DNA of 64,000 nt from Macrostomum hystrix (lineage: Eukaryota; Platyhelminthes; Macrostomidae), in the NCBI GenBank assembly GCA_950097015.1, contig CATNEN010000038.1:2295501-2359500 (forward strand). The letters run 5' to 3'. Below are positions 46,550-56,868 of the stretch, piece by piece. How positions within the stretch are numbered: position 1 is the stretch's first letter; each line of letters starts with the position of its first letter. A model generated the notes under the pieces. The model saw only the letters and a list, made by a program, of their open reading frames with translations. It was not told the DNA's origin and did no database searches. The position numbers were made by a program, and so were the translations under genes.

Positions 46550-48820
46550 ATGCGACCACTTGCAGTCCTCATCCGCCACCTGCTCTTCAGCTCTGTCCTC
46601 CGCTGCGTATTGGCCGTTGAGTTCGGTCCTATCGGCTGCTACGTGGACAACACTGGCAGTGTCAGGGACCTCAACGGCCTGGCCGGCAGGTCAACCATCG
46701 GGCCCTACAACGTGGACACAGTCCAGAAGGGCGTCCTTATGAGCTCCATGACTTTGCAGTTGTGCAGCACCATCTGCAGCATCGGCAGCTTTGTCTACTT
46801 TGGTGTCCAGAATGGAGACAACTGCTTCTGCGGAAACTCCTTCGGCAGTCAGGGCGTTGCAGCTGCGTCCGACTGCAACAGGCCGTGCGTTGGAGATGCC
46901 AGCCAGATCTGCGGAGCTGGCGGTCGCAACTCGGTGTACCGACTGCTCTACCTGCGTCCGAGTGAGCACATCTATATATTAGTATTATTATTATTGAAGT
47001 TCGCACGCCGATTGCGTGCTGATTTTTTGTTTATTTGATGTTGGTAACAAAGCTGAAGGATTGGATTTAAAAAAATGCGATAGAAAAACAGTAGCATGCA
47101 TAAGATTAATTTTAGGTGAATTGAGTATTTGAAATTTGTAAAGAAAGGCATTAAAACAAAAATGAAATATTGAAATTTTAAGAGAAAATAAAAACTGAGA
47201 CTGAAATCACTTCGCTCCCGAAAGGAGAATAGCTTGTGTGTTTTTGCGAGTTACGATAAAATATAAGAAAACTAAAACTCAAACTACGAGCTATAATCAA
47301 GCATTCTAACTATGGGCCTCAGGGCAGTGGCTTTTTATCTAGCTTTAAGTATTATGCTTTCTATGAAGTCCACAAAACTTTCTTTTAACTCTGTGCTTTC
47401 CTGCGTCATTAAATACACAATTTTTTTTCATCAGCTGTTGGGCTTTCGAAATTGCGAACAGTGCCTGCCACTTTCTATATGAATTTATTTCTAAGTGGAA
47501 CATAAACGGACCAATCGCATCTAAAGAGAATATGAGTTTCGTTCTCTACCTCGACTCTACATTTTGGACATGTTCTGTTTTCATAGGCGATTTTCGGTCT
47601 TGAAGTGAGCAATGTCTCACAGACCAGTTTGTGGTTTCCTAGACGAAATCGGGACATTGTGCGCCTTTGTTCTGGGTTAGAGATTATTGTTAGGTACTTT
47701 TCTTTGGAGAAATATTTCTTAAACGTGTGGCTGAGCTTGGCTGATTTTCCCATCCTCTGAGTCCAGTGCCTTCGGAACTCTGACTCAAAGTTCTCTCAGT
47801 GCGTTTTGATGGACTTTGTTTTTCTAGTCTGTTGACGATTCCGCATTACTTCACTATTCATTGTTCCCCAATGCCAACATCGCTGCAGTATTCTGTATCT
47901 GCCACCAATTTCGCGATGATGGAGTCTGGTCGGCTCCGAACTGAGGACCAGTATTGAAGGCTTCTTTTTTGAATACTATATAATAGTGGTAGTCTTCCTA
48001 ATTCGGACCGAGCACCGTTGCTATCAGTGTTTGGACAGCGAAACAATAGATACAATAGAGTATCTATTGTTTCCCTTCACGTTCATGTGAAACCCAAGAT
48101 ATTTCCACTGCTGTACGGGTTCAACCAGTTGAACATGTAAAAACAGTCTATGTGTTGCCCTTGAGTGGAGATTGCAGCTCAGAAGCTGAGACCGTACTTA
48201 CCGTACTTATTATTGCTGGGTTCACGCCCAACTGCTTTAATCGTGTGACTAGGGTTGGGTGGTGAACCATGTCAAAGGCGCTTTTTAAATCAAAGAAAAC
48301 TAGATCGAAAGGTCTTTTCTTTTTCTTCTTTCTATGAATTAATGTCAATAGGGTTGCCATGTGATCGGAAGTCCGGCAAGCTTTTCTGTTTCCTATTTGA
48401 CTAGCCGATAGTAAGTTCAGGGCTTATATAAAGGGAATATATACACGGCAAATATGTCATTATTTATAGCATACTTATACGAGTATTTGCTCTAAGTATG
48501 ACGTAACGCATTGAATTATTGCAGAAGCACCTGTGACTTGGTATTTAAAGAAAAATGCTCCTTAACGAAACGCCTTTCCAGTTGGCACACCGCTCATCCT
48601 GCAGCAGACTGGCCGACTGTACCTGAATGTGAGCTCCTCCAGCGGACCGTTCTACCGCAGCCAGCTGCAGCCAATCAGGAGCGACGTGGAATGCTTCATG
48701 AACTGCAACGCCGACTGCCAGGCAGTTCTGGTCGGTCCGGGCGTCTGCCAACTGCTCAAGTTCCCCGCTGTGCCCCACGAGCTGCTCAACATGCCGGGCG
48801 AGTTCTTTGTTCGAGTCTAG
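46550..48820 (+). CDS. Secreted WSC-PAN domain protein
   Basis: Two exons, 46550-46961 and 48582-48820, joined in phase 1; 216 residues. It opens with a signal peptide (MRPLAVLIRHLLFSSVLRCV, cleavage near LAVEF). Residues about 25-130 form a WSC domain: GPIGCYVDN, YFGVQNGDNCFCGNSF, CNRPCVGDASQICG and GRNSVY. The second exon encodes a PAN/apple-like module (SDVECFMNCNADCQAVLVG, VCQLLKFPAVPHE) ending FFVRV-stop. WSC and PAN domains bind carbohydrate or protein, so an extracellular recognition or mucus/adhesion role is inferred. The intron carries a reversed LINE fragment. It is convergent with the fibrinogen-domain gene at 51.3-52.3 kb. Confidence 0.82.
47470..48365 (-). mobile_element. LINE (non-LTR) 3' fragment in the WSC-PAN intron
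   Basis: Reverse-transcriptase word FDLVFFDLKSAFDMVHHPTL, then after frame changes ELGRLPLLYSIQKRSLQYW and a C-terminal CPKCRVEVENETHILFRCD zinc-knuckle-like motif, typical of Jockey/CR1-like LINE ends. Internal stops show it is dead. Opposite to the host gene. Confidence 0.8.
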
Positions 48821-49150
48821 CCATCAAGATGAGACTGTCTTCACTGGGCTGACAGGCACAGTGTGAACAAAATAGAGAGCTGCGAGCTACAAGCAAGCCA
48901 GGACTTTAAGTCATCAGCAGCGAGGATTATCTACAACTCTGAAGTGGAGAGCAAAAAACATTTTCAAGTTTGCCTAGATCTTGGCGTCAATTAGTTTTTT
49001 AGAATTATTACGCAACTTTAAAGTCTTCTCTGACACGGTTTAAACAAAGAATTTTCACAGCGCAATTGAAAAGCATGAAATGATAAAAAACGAATCCGTC
49101 TAAAGATCAGCGGGAAACTTTGATGCTATAAAGTATAAACTCTTAAAAAT

Positions 49151-49156
49151 AATAAA
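49151..49156 (+). terminator. Possible poly(A) signal of WSC-PAN
   Basis: AATAAA about 330 nt after the stop, in AT-rich sequence. Confidence 0.35.
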
Positions 49157-49499
49157 TATGATGCAGGGAGAACAGTGATTGTCCTGAGGTCAAAGTTTAA
49201 GTACGAAAGTATAGATGCGCTGAATCAATTGCTTGTTACAAGTTATATTTATTCATGGCACTGTTTTAGTAACATATATTTCGTTATACCTCTTGGTTTT
49301 GCTCTTATTTCGCCTCTTCTTTCCTTGTTACCTTTACCTACTTTCCTTATAAATATAATTTTTCTGTGTAGTCGACGAAACATGTTTTTGTTTTCAATTA
49401 AAAAACAAAATAACAGTATAAATATCAGCACTTACATTGGTGTCCGCAGTGTGCGGGTGGAAGTTAAAGCGGTCGCTTAGGTCGGCGTACTTTGCAGCT

Positions 49500-49740
49500 T
49501 TACGTGTCTAGGCGGCGGCTGCGGAGGTCCTGGCGGCGACAGCCGAGGCATGTAGGTGGCTTCGGGTGCAGGTGAGAATGACTGTCGCGTCCCAGGCGAT
49601 CGGCCGCCCCCGCTTTTGTGATGCCGTTAAATCGCCGCGGATCGGGCGCCCACCGGGTTGTTCTTGACCGGCGAATGATATTATGTGATTGGCCTGCTTC
49701 AGGGTTATTGGCCTGATTATTAACACTCAGTCTCATAAGG
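49500..49740 (-). mobile_element. Small LINE C-terminal fragment
   Basis: GDLTASQKRGRPIAWDATVI resembles the 'RPDG...W..GR...WD.T' block at the end of some LINE proteins. GC-rich island with sharp edges. Short and decayed. Confidence 0.45.
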
Positions 49741-49869
49741 CGTTTCCAAGGACTCAGAGAGTCACCGCAATTCAGTCTCGAAACTGGTTTCTCCACGAGC
49801 TCCCTTTCTTTCTCACTTATATAAATGACATGCTTTAACTTTAAATAGTTTGTAAGTTGGCTCACGCCA

Positions 49870-50340
49870 ATATATTAAACGGCAAAGTTGGTGCACGCTG
49901 CAGCGCTAACCCCCCACCCCCCACCCCAAACAAGCCGCGCGTGCACATCTAAGTGCACGCGCACTAACAAGCCAGACTACAAATTTATGTTTTCAGCAAG
50001 TCGAGATCCAGAAAAAAATCGAGAAAAATTCACAAGCAAATTGTTTTACAATTAAAACAAATCGACTTCGGATTTGAATACTCTTTAAAGCATTTAGGAA
50101 ACATCTAAATTAATTTTTAACCAGTGGCGTAGCTAGCATTTTGAAATGGGGAGGGATGAAAAAAGAGGCAATGAGTAAAACAAAATATTCTTTTTGTGTC
50201 AGTAAAAAAGAAAGCTAGCTTTTGGTCAGATAATTTGATAAAAGTTTTAAAAAGTCTGGACGCCATAAGCAGCAGGCAGGCTAGACAATTATTATGAAGT
50301 GAAATGATACATTACAATTACAACCCCATCCATACATCTG
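49870..50340. other. Intergenic, nothing recognised
   Basis: A C-run (49908-49927) and AT-rich sequence; no exon or RNA. Confidence 0.35.
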
Positions 50341-50345
50341 AATCT

Positions 50346-50806
50346 GATCAATCAGCCGTGTTGACGACTCTTAGGCTACATCGAACATGCGCGACGGTCG
50401 CCTAATAGGCAACTCCGAACATGTTCTTTGTTCCGAGAACATGTTCTTTTAAATCAATAAGGCTACTTAATGTATATTAAATACCGCTAGGTGAAGAAAA
50501 AATAATGAATAAAAAACTATGCCTTCCTTGGCATGAGGTCAACAAACAAGACAGAGTTAAACCATGTCTAGTAATATCCTAGTTCACCAGCACTTAACGT
50601 ACATATTAGCCAGCAATATAGTTTTCTCTCAACGGCGCATTCAGCATGTAGCTACATATATATATTTTACAATACGAAGCCTTATAAATCAAAAAGAACA
50701 TGTTCTCGGAACAAAGAACATGTTCGGAGTTGCCTATTAGCCGACCGTCGCGCATGTTCGATTACCGTTTCTTAGACCCTATCTCTGTCAACACGGGTGG
50801 ATCAAT
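50346..50806. mobile_element. Fold-back/MITE-like element with about 110-nt inverted arms
   Basis: Arm 50346-50457 is the reverse complement of 50688-50806 with few differences. The best core is 50381-50450 against 50691-50761, including CGAACATGCGCGACGGTCG and TAATAGGCAACTCCGAACA. About 230 nt lie between the arms. No transposase is encoded. Target-site duplications were not fixed. Each arm has two perfect GAACATGTTC palindromes 10 nt apart. Confidence 0.82.
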
Positions 50807-50884
50807 CGTCATTCGTCATCATGTAATTTGCTTCGCTGATTCGCTTAAAGAAAAAGTCGCGTATTTTACTGAAGATTTATAACT

Positions 50885-51045
50885 TCGCAAACTTCACTGA
50901 ACTTCACAACGCCGAACATTCTTGCACTGTCCTTCACAAGTCCGAAACTTCATAAGGCGTTGTGAAGTTTCGGTCTTATGAAATTTCGGTTTTATGAAAA
51001 ATGTGTTTCGACGTTGTGAAATTTCGGTCTTGTGAAGCCACCCCT
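50885..51045. repeat. Short internal repeats of GTTGTGAA(A/G)TTTCGG
   Basis: The words AAGGCGTTGTGAAGTTTCGG, TTATGAAATTTCGG and ACGTTGTGAAATTTCGG recur, with partial inversions (CTTCACAACGCCG). Nature unknown; 51046-51310 holds nothing clear. Confidence 0.5.
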
Positions 51046-51313
51046 TTTTTAAACGTACTTAAACAGACAGTTCTTAGAAATATCTAGCAAGTTAAAACTA
51101 AACTAAAAAAGACTAGAAGCAAGAGTTTTAAAACTGCATTTAGAAAATAAAATGTTCGGTGGAGTCGCTGGTATGCAACACCTTGTAGCATAACCCCTAA
51201 TACGACCCTAATTTAGGAGAGCTAGTAACCCTATAATTCCGTCTGGCGATGAGTTTCGCAAGTTCTTTTCTTTCAAGTCCACATACACTGCACTCAGTCG
51301 AACGCAGCAGCCG

Positions 51314-52301
51314 TCAGTTTCTAATCAGGCACTCGAATGTCTTGATCGAGTAAATCCATTTGAAAACAGACGACGAACTGGGGAGCATGTAGTTGATACC
51401 TCCTGACAAGTCAGTCGGGTTCTGCTTGTACACAGCATTCGGGTCCATCGCTGCGCAGTGACCGTACCACCAGCCGGCTGATCTCTCCAGTGCGCAGCTT
51501 CCGCCACTCCAGATGTCATTGTCAGCGTCGACTGTGCTGAATTGCTGGTTGTTGATAGACCAGACCGAGTTAGTCACCTGGCCGACACTCGACCTGCTGG
51601 TGTCCGGCGGCCCCATCGAGGCCCTGTACCTGTCAGCCGCAGCGCCAACCGAGAACGGCGCATTCTCAGCCCAGTACCAGGTGCCGTTGAAGTCGCTGAA
51701 CTCCCACCGAACTCTCCACAGTCCGGAGGCGGTGATCTGGTGCAGCTGCTCCAGTCCCATCCAGAAGTTGAGGCTCTCGCCCTGACCGAATCCGCTCACG
51801 TACTCGGACCAGCTGCGTCTGAAGTTGACGGAGCCGTCCACTCGGTGCTGGAAGGTCCGCCAGCAGCTCGAAGGTGGCGATTTCAGCTGTATAGAGTAAA
51901 TTTCAAAATAATATTCAGCAAAGTCAAATTACAAAACTGCTGAGACCTTCCTATTCTGTGCTCAACTATATAATCTTGAGTAGTTTTGTGGTAAATAGCC
52001 AACTTGCCCAGAGCAGCGGCAAGCTCGAGCTGCTGGCGTGCCGGCACTTCCTGCAGCCGCTGCTCCCCAGACTGCAGGCTAGCAGCGAGCAGGAGGACGA
52101 GGCCGCATTAAAGCTGACCGCGTCCGCATTAACGGCCATCGTCATGCAGTGGATGTCGCTCAGAGCCGTCCTGACTGCCAGCAGCGTGTACTCGTCGAGA
52201 TTGTCTCGCTGCAACACCCAGTCCGAGGCTGTGGTCGATGCTGGCAGCAGAGAGCAGACCGCCAGCCACGCGCAAGCTGGCAGTAATGAATTTGGCAGCA
52301 T
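51314..52301 (-). CDS. Secreted PAN-like-fibrinogen domain protein (FReD)
   Basis: Exons 52301-52008 and 51886-51314, 288 residues. The chosen ATG gives a signal peptide (MLPNSLLPACAWLAVCSLLP). A Cys-containing PAN/apple-like stretch follows (LSDIHCMTMAVNADAVSFN, SSSCSLLACS). The second exon encodes a fibrinogen C-terminal domain: CWRTFQHRVDGSVNFRRSW, FWMGLEQLHQIT, WYWAENAPF, calcium-site-like DADND and CALERSAGWWYGHCA. Fibrinogen-related lectins bind glycans in invertebrate immunity and adhesion; that role is inferred. The only in-frame join uses a GC donor (CTCTGG|GCAAGT) with acceptor TATACAG; a GT two bases later would break the frame. An upstream in-frame ATG at 52373 would bury the signal peptide. 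Confidence 0.82.
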
Positions 52302-52309
52302 TGCTATCG

Positions 52310-53260
52310 AAAATGTAAGGATGTCAGAATCGTCAACCAGTTTTCTAATCACTCGCGACAATGTCCAAGTCAAGGCTTCTTAAACAGTTGATTGCACGAA
52401 TATGACTATTTATCGTCCGCTGAGCTGCTTCCGGTCTCCAAGCAACCGTCCACAACCTTAGTGCTGGCATCCAGCTCACACTGATGAGTAGTGCTGGACT
52501 GATAGATGCGGAAGCAGTTGAAAATGCTTGTCTTGCAACTGTAGTGGCGTTCTTGTTGATTTAACTAATAGCGATGCGCATCTTCTCATAGCTTTTTATA
52601 CATTTATATCTGAAGCGTTGGAAATGCTTGCTGCTGAGATTTGGCTTGAGCAAAGTGGATCCTCTTGCAATGCAATCGTGAATACTGGGCAGTGTTTCAG
52701 CAGGCACCAATGCAAACAGAAGCATGAGGCGTAGAACAAGTTAGAAATGATTGAAATGCATCCCATTAAGGAAGGTTTTCGTAATTGCCGATACTGCTGA
52801 AGACCTGACAATAAAATTTTGTTGTTTACAATTACATTTCTTTTTCTTTTTTAGGCCTCTCCCATGTACGAGCTACCTTCCCCCTTCCCCAATGACTCCC
52901 CCTGCGCGACCTTGGGATGTTAGAATACCTCGCATGGACTCCTTACTTTCGGCCATGGACTCTGGGGTGAGCAAAAAGTACATTCTCTATTTAGAGCTGA
53001 AGCCCTATTCGTCAGGGTCAGTGGGTTGTGCTGTCCCACTTGTGGCTGGTGGCAGCCCTGCCTGCAGGTCCTACCTTTCACAACCCTGGTCTTTTCCCCT
53101 TGTCCCTTGGATTTTCATCCCTTCGATTGCTATCCCTCGGAAGCCGGTACCACCTTCATGAGCTAGAAGCTGGAAAGGGGCGACATCACTTGATAGCTAT
53201 ATCCATAGACAGATATTAATTGACCCATTTCCCACTGTTACATCTCAAAACTCATCAACG
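52310..53260. other. Intergenic, no gene fixed
   Basis: 52840-53160 has a strong acceptor-like TTTTCTTTTTTAG followed by GC-richer DNA, but the frames close quickly. No family is recognised. Confidence 0.3.
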
Positions 53261-53267
53261 CTGGCTA

Positions 53268-53430
53268 GGGTCGAAGATCGAATACGAGAACTCGTAGAAC
53301 TCGCCCGGCATGTTGAGCAGCTCGTGTGGCAAAGTGGAAAACTTGAGCAGGTGACAAACGCCTCACAAGAGCTGCAGCCCTGGCAGTCGGCGTCGCAGTT
53401 CCAGAGCCTGTCCATGCCGCTCCTAGATGG
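53268..53430 (-). pseudogene. Decayed PAN-exon copy
   Basis: On the minus strand it reads LWNCDADCQGCSSCEAF, then in another frame LLKFSTLPHELLNMPGEFY, matching the end of the WSC-PAN last exon. A frameshift splits it. It abuts the SINE-like repeat at 53437. Confidence 0.75.
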
Positions 53431-53436
53431 TTATAA

Positions 53437-53685
53437 CACACTAAAAGTGGGGATCGAACCTCGCGCTGGCAGACCGAGACCGGTTTCTGGCTTGTTTGCC
53501 TTCGTCAGTCAGCCATAGCCACACGCAGTCCTCTCCCACCACTCTCAGTGTGCACAGAAGTCTCTTTTTTAAGCTTGCTATTTTTACGGCGATACTTTTT
53601 AGTGTTTTGAGAGTTTTGCAGCCAAGTCTTAGCTTTTCTACTGTTGTCAGTAGTCTGAATTGTACTCGTATCTCTCACAATGGTT
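53437..53685 (-). mobile_element. SINE-like dispersed repeat, copy 2
   Basis: Near-identical to 45233-45478. On the minus strand the B-box-like GAGGTTCGATCCCC is intact, and the end nearest 53437 reads CCACTTTTAGTGTGTT. No protein is encoded. Confidence 0.75.
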
Positions 53686-53699
53686 GCTGGCAGCTGGCG

Positions 53700-55030
53700 A
53701 ACCACAGGCTGCTGAAGGACGTCGTGTAGCGGCCCCCGGTAATGGACTCTGCGCGGATCACGTGACCGGCCATGAAGCTTCGGACGGCGTTGTTACAGAG
53801 TCACTCTGGGAGGGCTGAGTGCTCAGTGTGGCCCGCTGGTACAGTACCTGGCTTGGTGACTCAACCGCAACGACGGTGAATGTTAAAAATGCATAGCGTA
53901 CAGCACAGGCTCGCCAGCACCTGCGTCACGGCACATGTCTTTGCGTTGCACCGAAGAGCACCGACCGCCTTGAATAATCGGGTCCCATTGTAGACAAGTC
54001 TGGTCTGGCAGGGCGTCGCTTCATGCAGCACGACACGGATTGCCCACGCAAGACTTCGGCGAGGTCGCAGCTCGATCGTCAAGAGTAGCCCAAGAGACAA
54101 CCCTTTCCAGGATACGAGTATGAACAGGGTGTGTACAGTACGTGCAGGATTCCGTATAGATGTGGTCATGTGGTGAAGAATTAGATTTTAAACGATTCTT
54201 GTCCAAGGCCCCAGTGACAAGATCAATTAACATTGCTCTGCACAAATCCGCTACGGCGAATCGACATTGGTTCAATAATAAAATCTGACAATATATTCAA
54301 ATATATGTTCAACAATAATAGCCAATATGGCTACATAATGAAATTTTGTAAGCAGAAAAAATAATGCCTATATCGGTGGCTTTTGCAGCCAGACACCCCG
54401 TCGAGAATCGTTGAATATCTCGACAGTGCCGACATATTGTGATTCTAAAAGTAGTTTTATAGGATAGAGCAGAAATATGTAGCCCATGTTCTGCATTTTC
54501 ATGGCGATTGGTTGAATACTTCGGGAGATACCGAAATACCCCGCGTGCATTTTCTTTCTTCCATAAGGCATTTCAAGCCTTCATCTAATATACTAATATA
54601 ATAATAACATGCAGGCGGGACATAGGTACTGGCACAATGGCAGACTATTCTAGCATTAGCTGCCTGTCATCCGAGGCTAACGGAAATGCTTTGTTAGCCA
54701 ACTGAAAGTATTGAGTGCTTGCACTGGCACGTTGTGGCTTGGTCAGAGCATCGGCAGTTTAGAGAGCTACTGCAATATCTCTCAGTGTAAATCTCTCATT
54801 GTAAACATAGGCTAAAAACAGTCGTCTATTTGGGCTTATGCCGTTTCGTGTTTTTTTCGTCTCGCAAATATCCCGCGAGACATTTAGGCTTCCCTCTAAG
54901 TTTACACTAATTTGTCACACGTTTTACCAATAGACTATCATTTTCATCGGCATTCTGCATAGACGAAAATATCAAACAAACAATTAAATCATAAATAAAA
55001 AAGGATCGGGCGGCAAAACCCTTTAACGCC
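53700..55030. other. Intergenic, nothing firm
   Basis: Minus-strand frames at 54275-53861 are Cys-containing but show no splice or family support. The remainder is AT-rich. Confidence 0.3.
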
Positions 55031-55039
55031 TTAGTAGGC

Positions 55040-55490
55040 CATGTAACCCATCAAAACCTACACCATTAAACCCTTAAACGTCTAATCCCTACACCATCAA
55101 ACCCCTACACCCCCTAACCCTTAAAATCTCAAACCCCTACACCCCCTAACCCTTAAAATCTCAAACCCCTACACCCCCTAACCCTTAAAATCTCAAACCC
55201 CTACACCCCCTAACCCTTAAAATCTCAAACCCCTACACCCCCTAACCCTTAAAATCTCAAACCCCTACACCCCCTAACCCTTAAAATCTCAAACCCCTAC
55301 ACCCCCAACCCTTAAAATTTCAAACCCCTACACCCTCTAACCCTTAAAATTTCAAACCCCTACACCCTCTAAGCCTTAAAATTTCAAACCCCTACACCCT
55401 CTAACCCCTAAAATGTCAAACCCCTACACCCTCTAACCCCTAAAATGTCAAACCCCTACACCCTCTAACCCTAAAACTTCAAACCCCTAG
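55040..55490. repeat. Minisatellite, 32-nt unit, about 13 copies, with CCCTAACCC
   Basis: The unit includes CCCCTACACCCCCTAACCCT and TAAAATCTCAAA. Units drift from one end (CCCCCTAACCC) to the other (CCCTCTAACCC). The strand is strongly G-poor. Confidence 0.94.
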
Positions 55491-55499
55491 ATCTATGTC

Positions 55500-56280
55500 T
55501 AGGATGCTCTGAATAGAAGTACCTTAACTGCACAATAATGTTAACTCATCCATTCTCCACTCCCAGGTAGCAGAACTTTTCTGTCTGCCTGGCGGTTTCT
55601 CATAAAAATACCAACAAAAAATTCTGCTTGTACTGCTCCAAAACAATTAATTCGCTCAGAAAATAATTACCACAAGTCGACTTTAGGACAGAAAATTTCA
55701 ACAAAAACAGCTTTCTATTGTTGTTAACGTTGGTGGTCATTTAAAATAATCAAAAATGTATTGAAGAAAAAATTGATGTTATAAATTTAAACGGAAGCAG
55801 ACAAAAACTACATTATATAATTGCTACTCAAGCAAGTCGTTCTTCAAACTCTCGCTTTATCTACTAAGTACTTATAACAAGTAGTCAGCGCGCAGCCTAA
55901 TAAGTTTCTTGTAAATTATATAGATTAATCAAATAAAATCTTTATTGAATATATGGCTTATCAGATTACAAGACAGGTCATGCAGGTCATTAAATACATA
56001 GCAATCATGATAATGGGACGATTTTGTGGATTTGTTCTGGAATGTCGAACCTAAAATTCGCAAACTCGCACACTTGCATAAAAATCTAATTGTTTTATCA
56101 AAGGATTGCCAATCACCAAATCAGGGTTATCAATGAACAGTTATGACACAATAAAGACCAGACAGGGGCTCGACAGAAACAAGGACTAAAGGCGGCTCTA
56201 AGCGAAAATTCATTGAGGCGTTGATTGCCAAGGCGTATTTACGCCATGCGGTCTTTGTTTCAAATGATTAAGTGGCACCC
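55500..56280. other. Intergenic, nothing recognised
   Basis: AT-rich, no exon, RNA or array. Confidence 0.35.
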
Positions 56281-56284
56281 ATGA

Positions 56285-56645
56285 ATGAGGGGGGTCAGTG
56301 GCAGAGCGGTCTAACGCGTTTGCCTCTCGCACCAATGTCACTGAGCTCGATTCCGCGGCGAGGTCATTTTAATTTTGGGGCGCAGCCGCGGAGCGAAGGC
56401 TTGGGGGCTTGCCGTGCAATTTACGTCCTCGAGGGCCAACCTCCAAGGCACAGTGAGAGTGTACACTGCCTGACGATGAAAAAGTCAGGGCAGATGTACA
56501 CACCTGTGTGAGCGTGTGCCTGCATACGGTATCTGCGCGTGTGTGCTCAGGAGTCAGCGAAATGGGAAGAATTGCCTCCTTGCTGGCTGCAGGTCTGGAG
56601 TCACCAAATGATGCGCCATCGCCCGCAGCCCCCCTGCAAATATGA
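56285..56645 (+). mobile_element. SINE family B, longer copy
   Basis: tRNA-like head GTCAGTGGCAGAGCGGTCTA with anticodon-arm-like and B-box-like (GAGCTCGATTCC) segments, then blocks shared with 5308-5578. It adds a TG-rich insert (56495-56550) missing from the other copy. Confidence 0.78.
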
Positions 56646-56868
56646 TAGCTATTCATAATTTTTTATCTATGAATGAGTTAGAAGAACACTAAAATATATA
56701 GAAAATATTGTTTATAAAAGGGCTTTGTGTATCAATGAATGAGTTCGGTTAGAAAATTAAGATAATACTCCAAGATTGTACTCAATGCATTTTCGCTTAA
56801 AATCGCCATTTTCTACCAACTCAGTGTAGTCCTTGGACCATAACTATCAGAAACTATCAGAACAATGC

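Noticed and set aside
52479-52520. Hammerhead ribozyme core (CTGATGAG)
   Set aside because: No matching CGAAA core after a stem II is present.
53861-54275. Cys-containing minus-strand frames as a third secreted gene
   Set aside because: No signal peptide, splice support or recognised domain.
55040-55490. True telomere
   Set aside because: The 32-nt unit contains only one CCCTAACCC each and is flanked on both sides by ordinary sequence.
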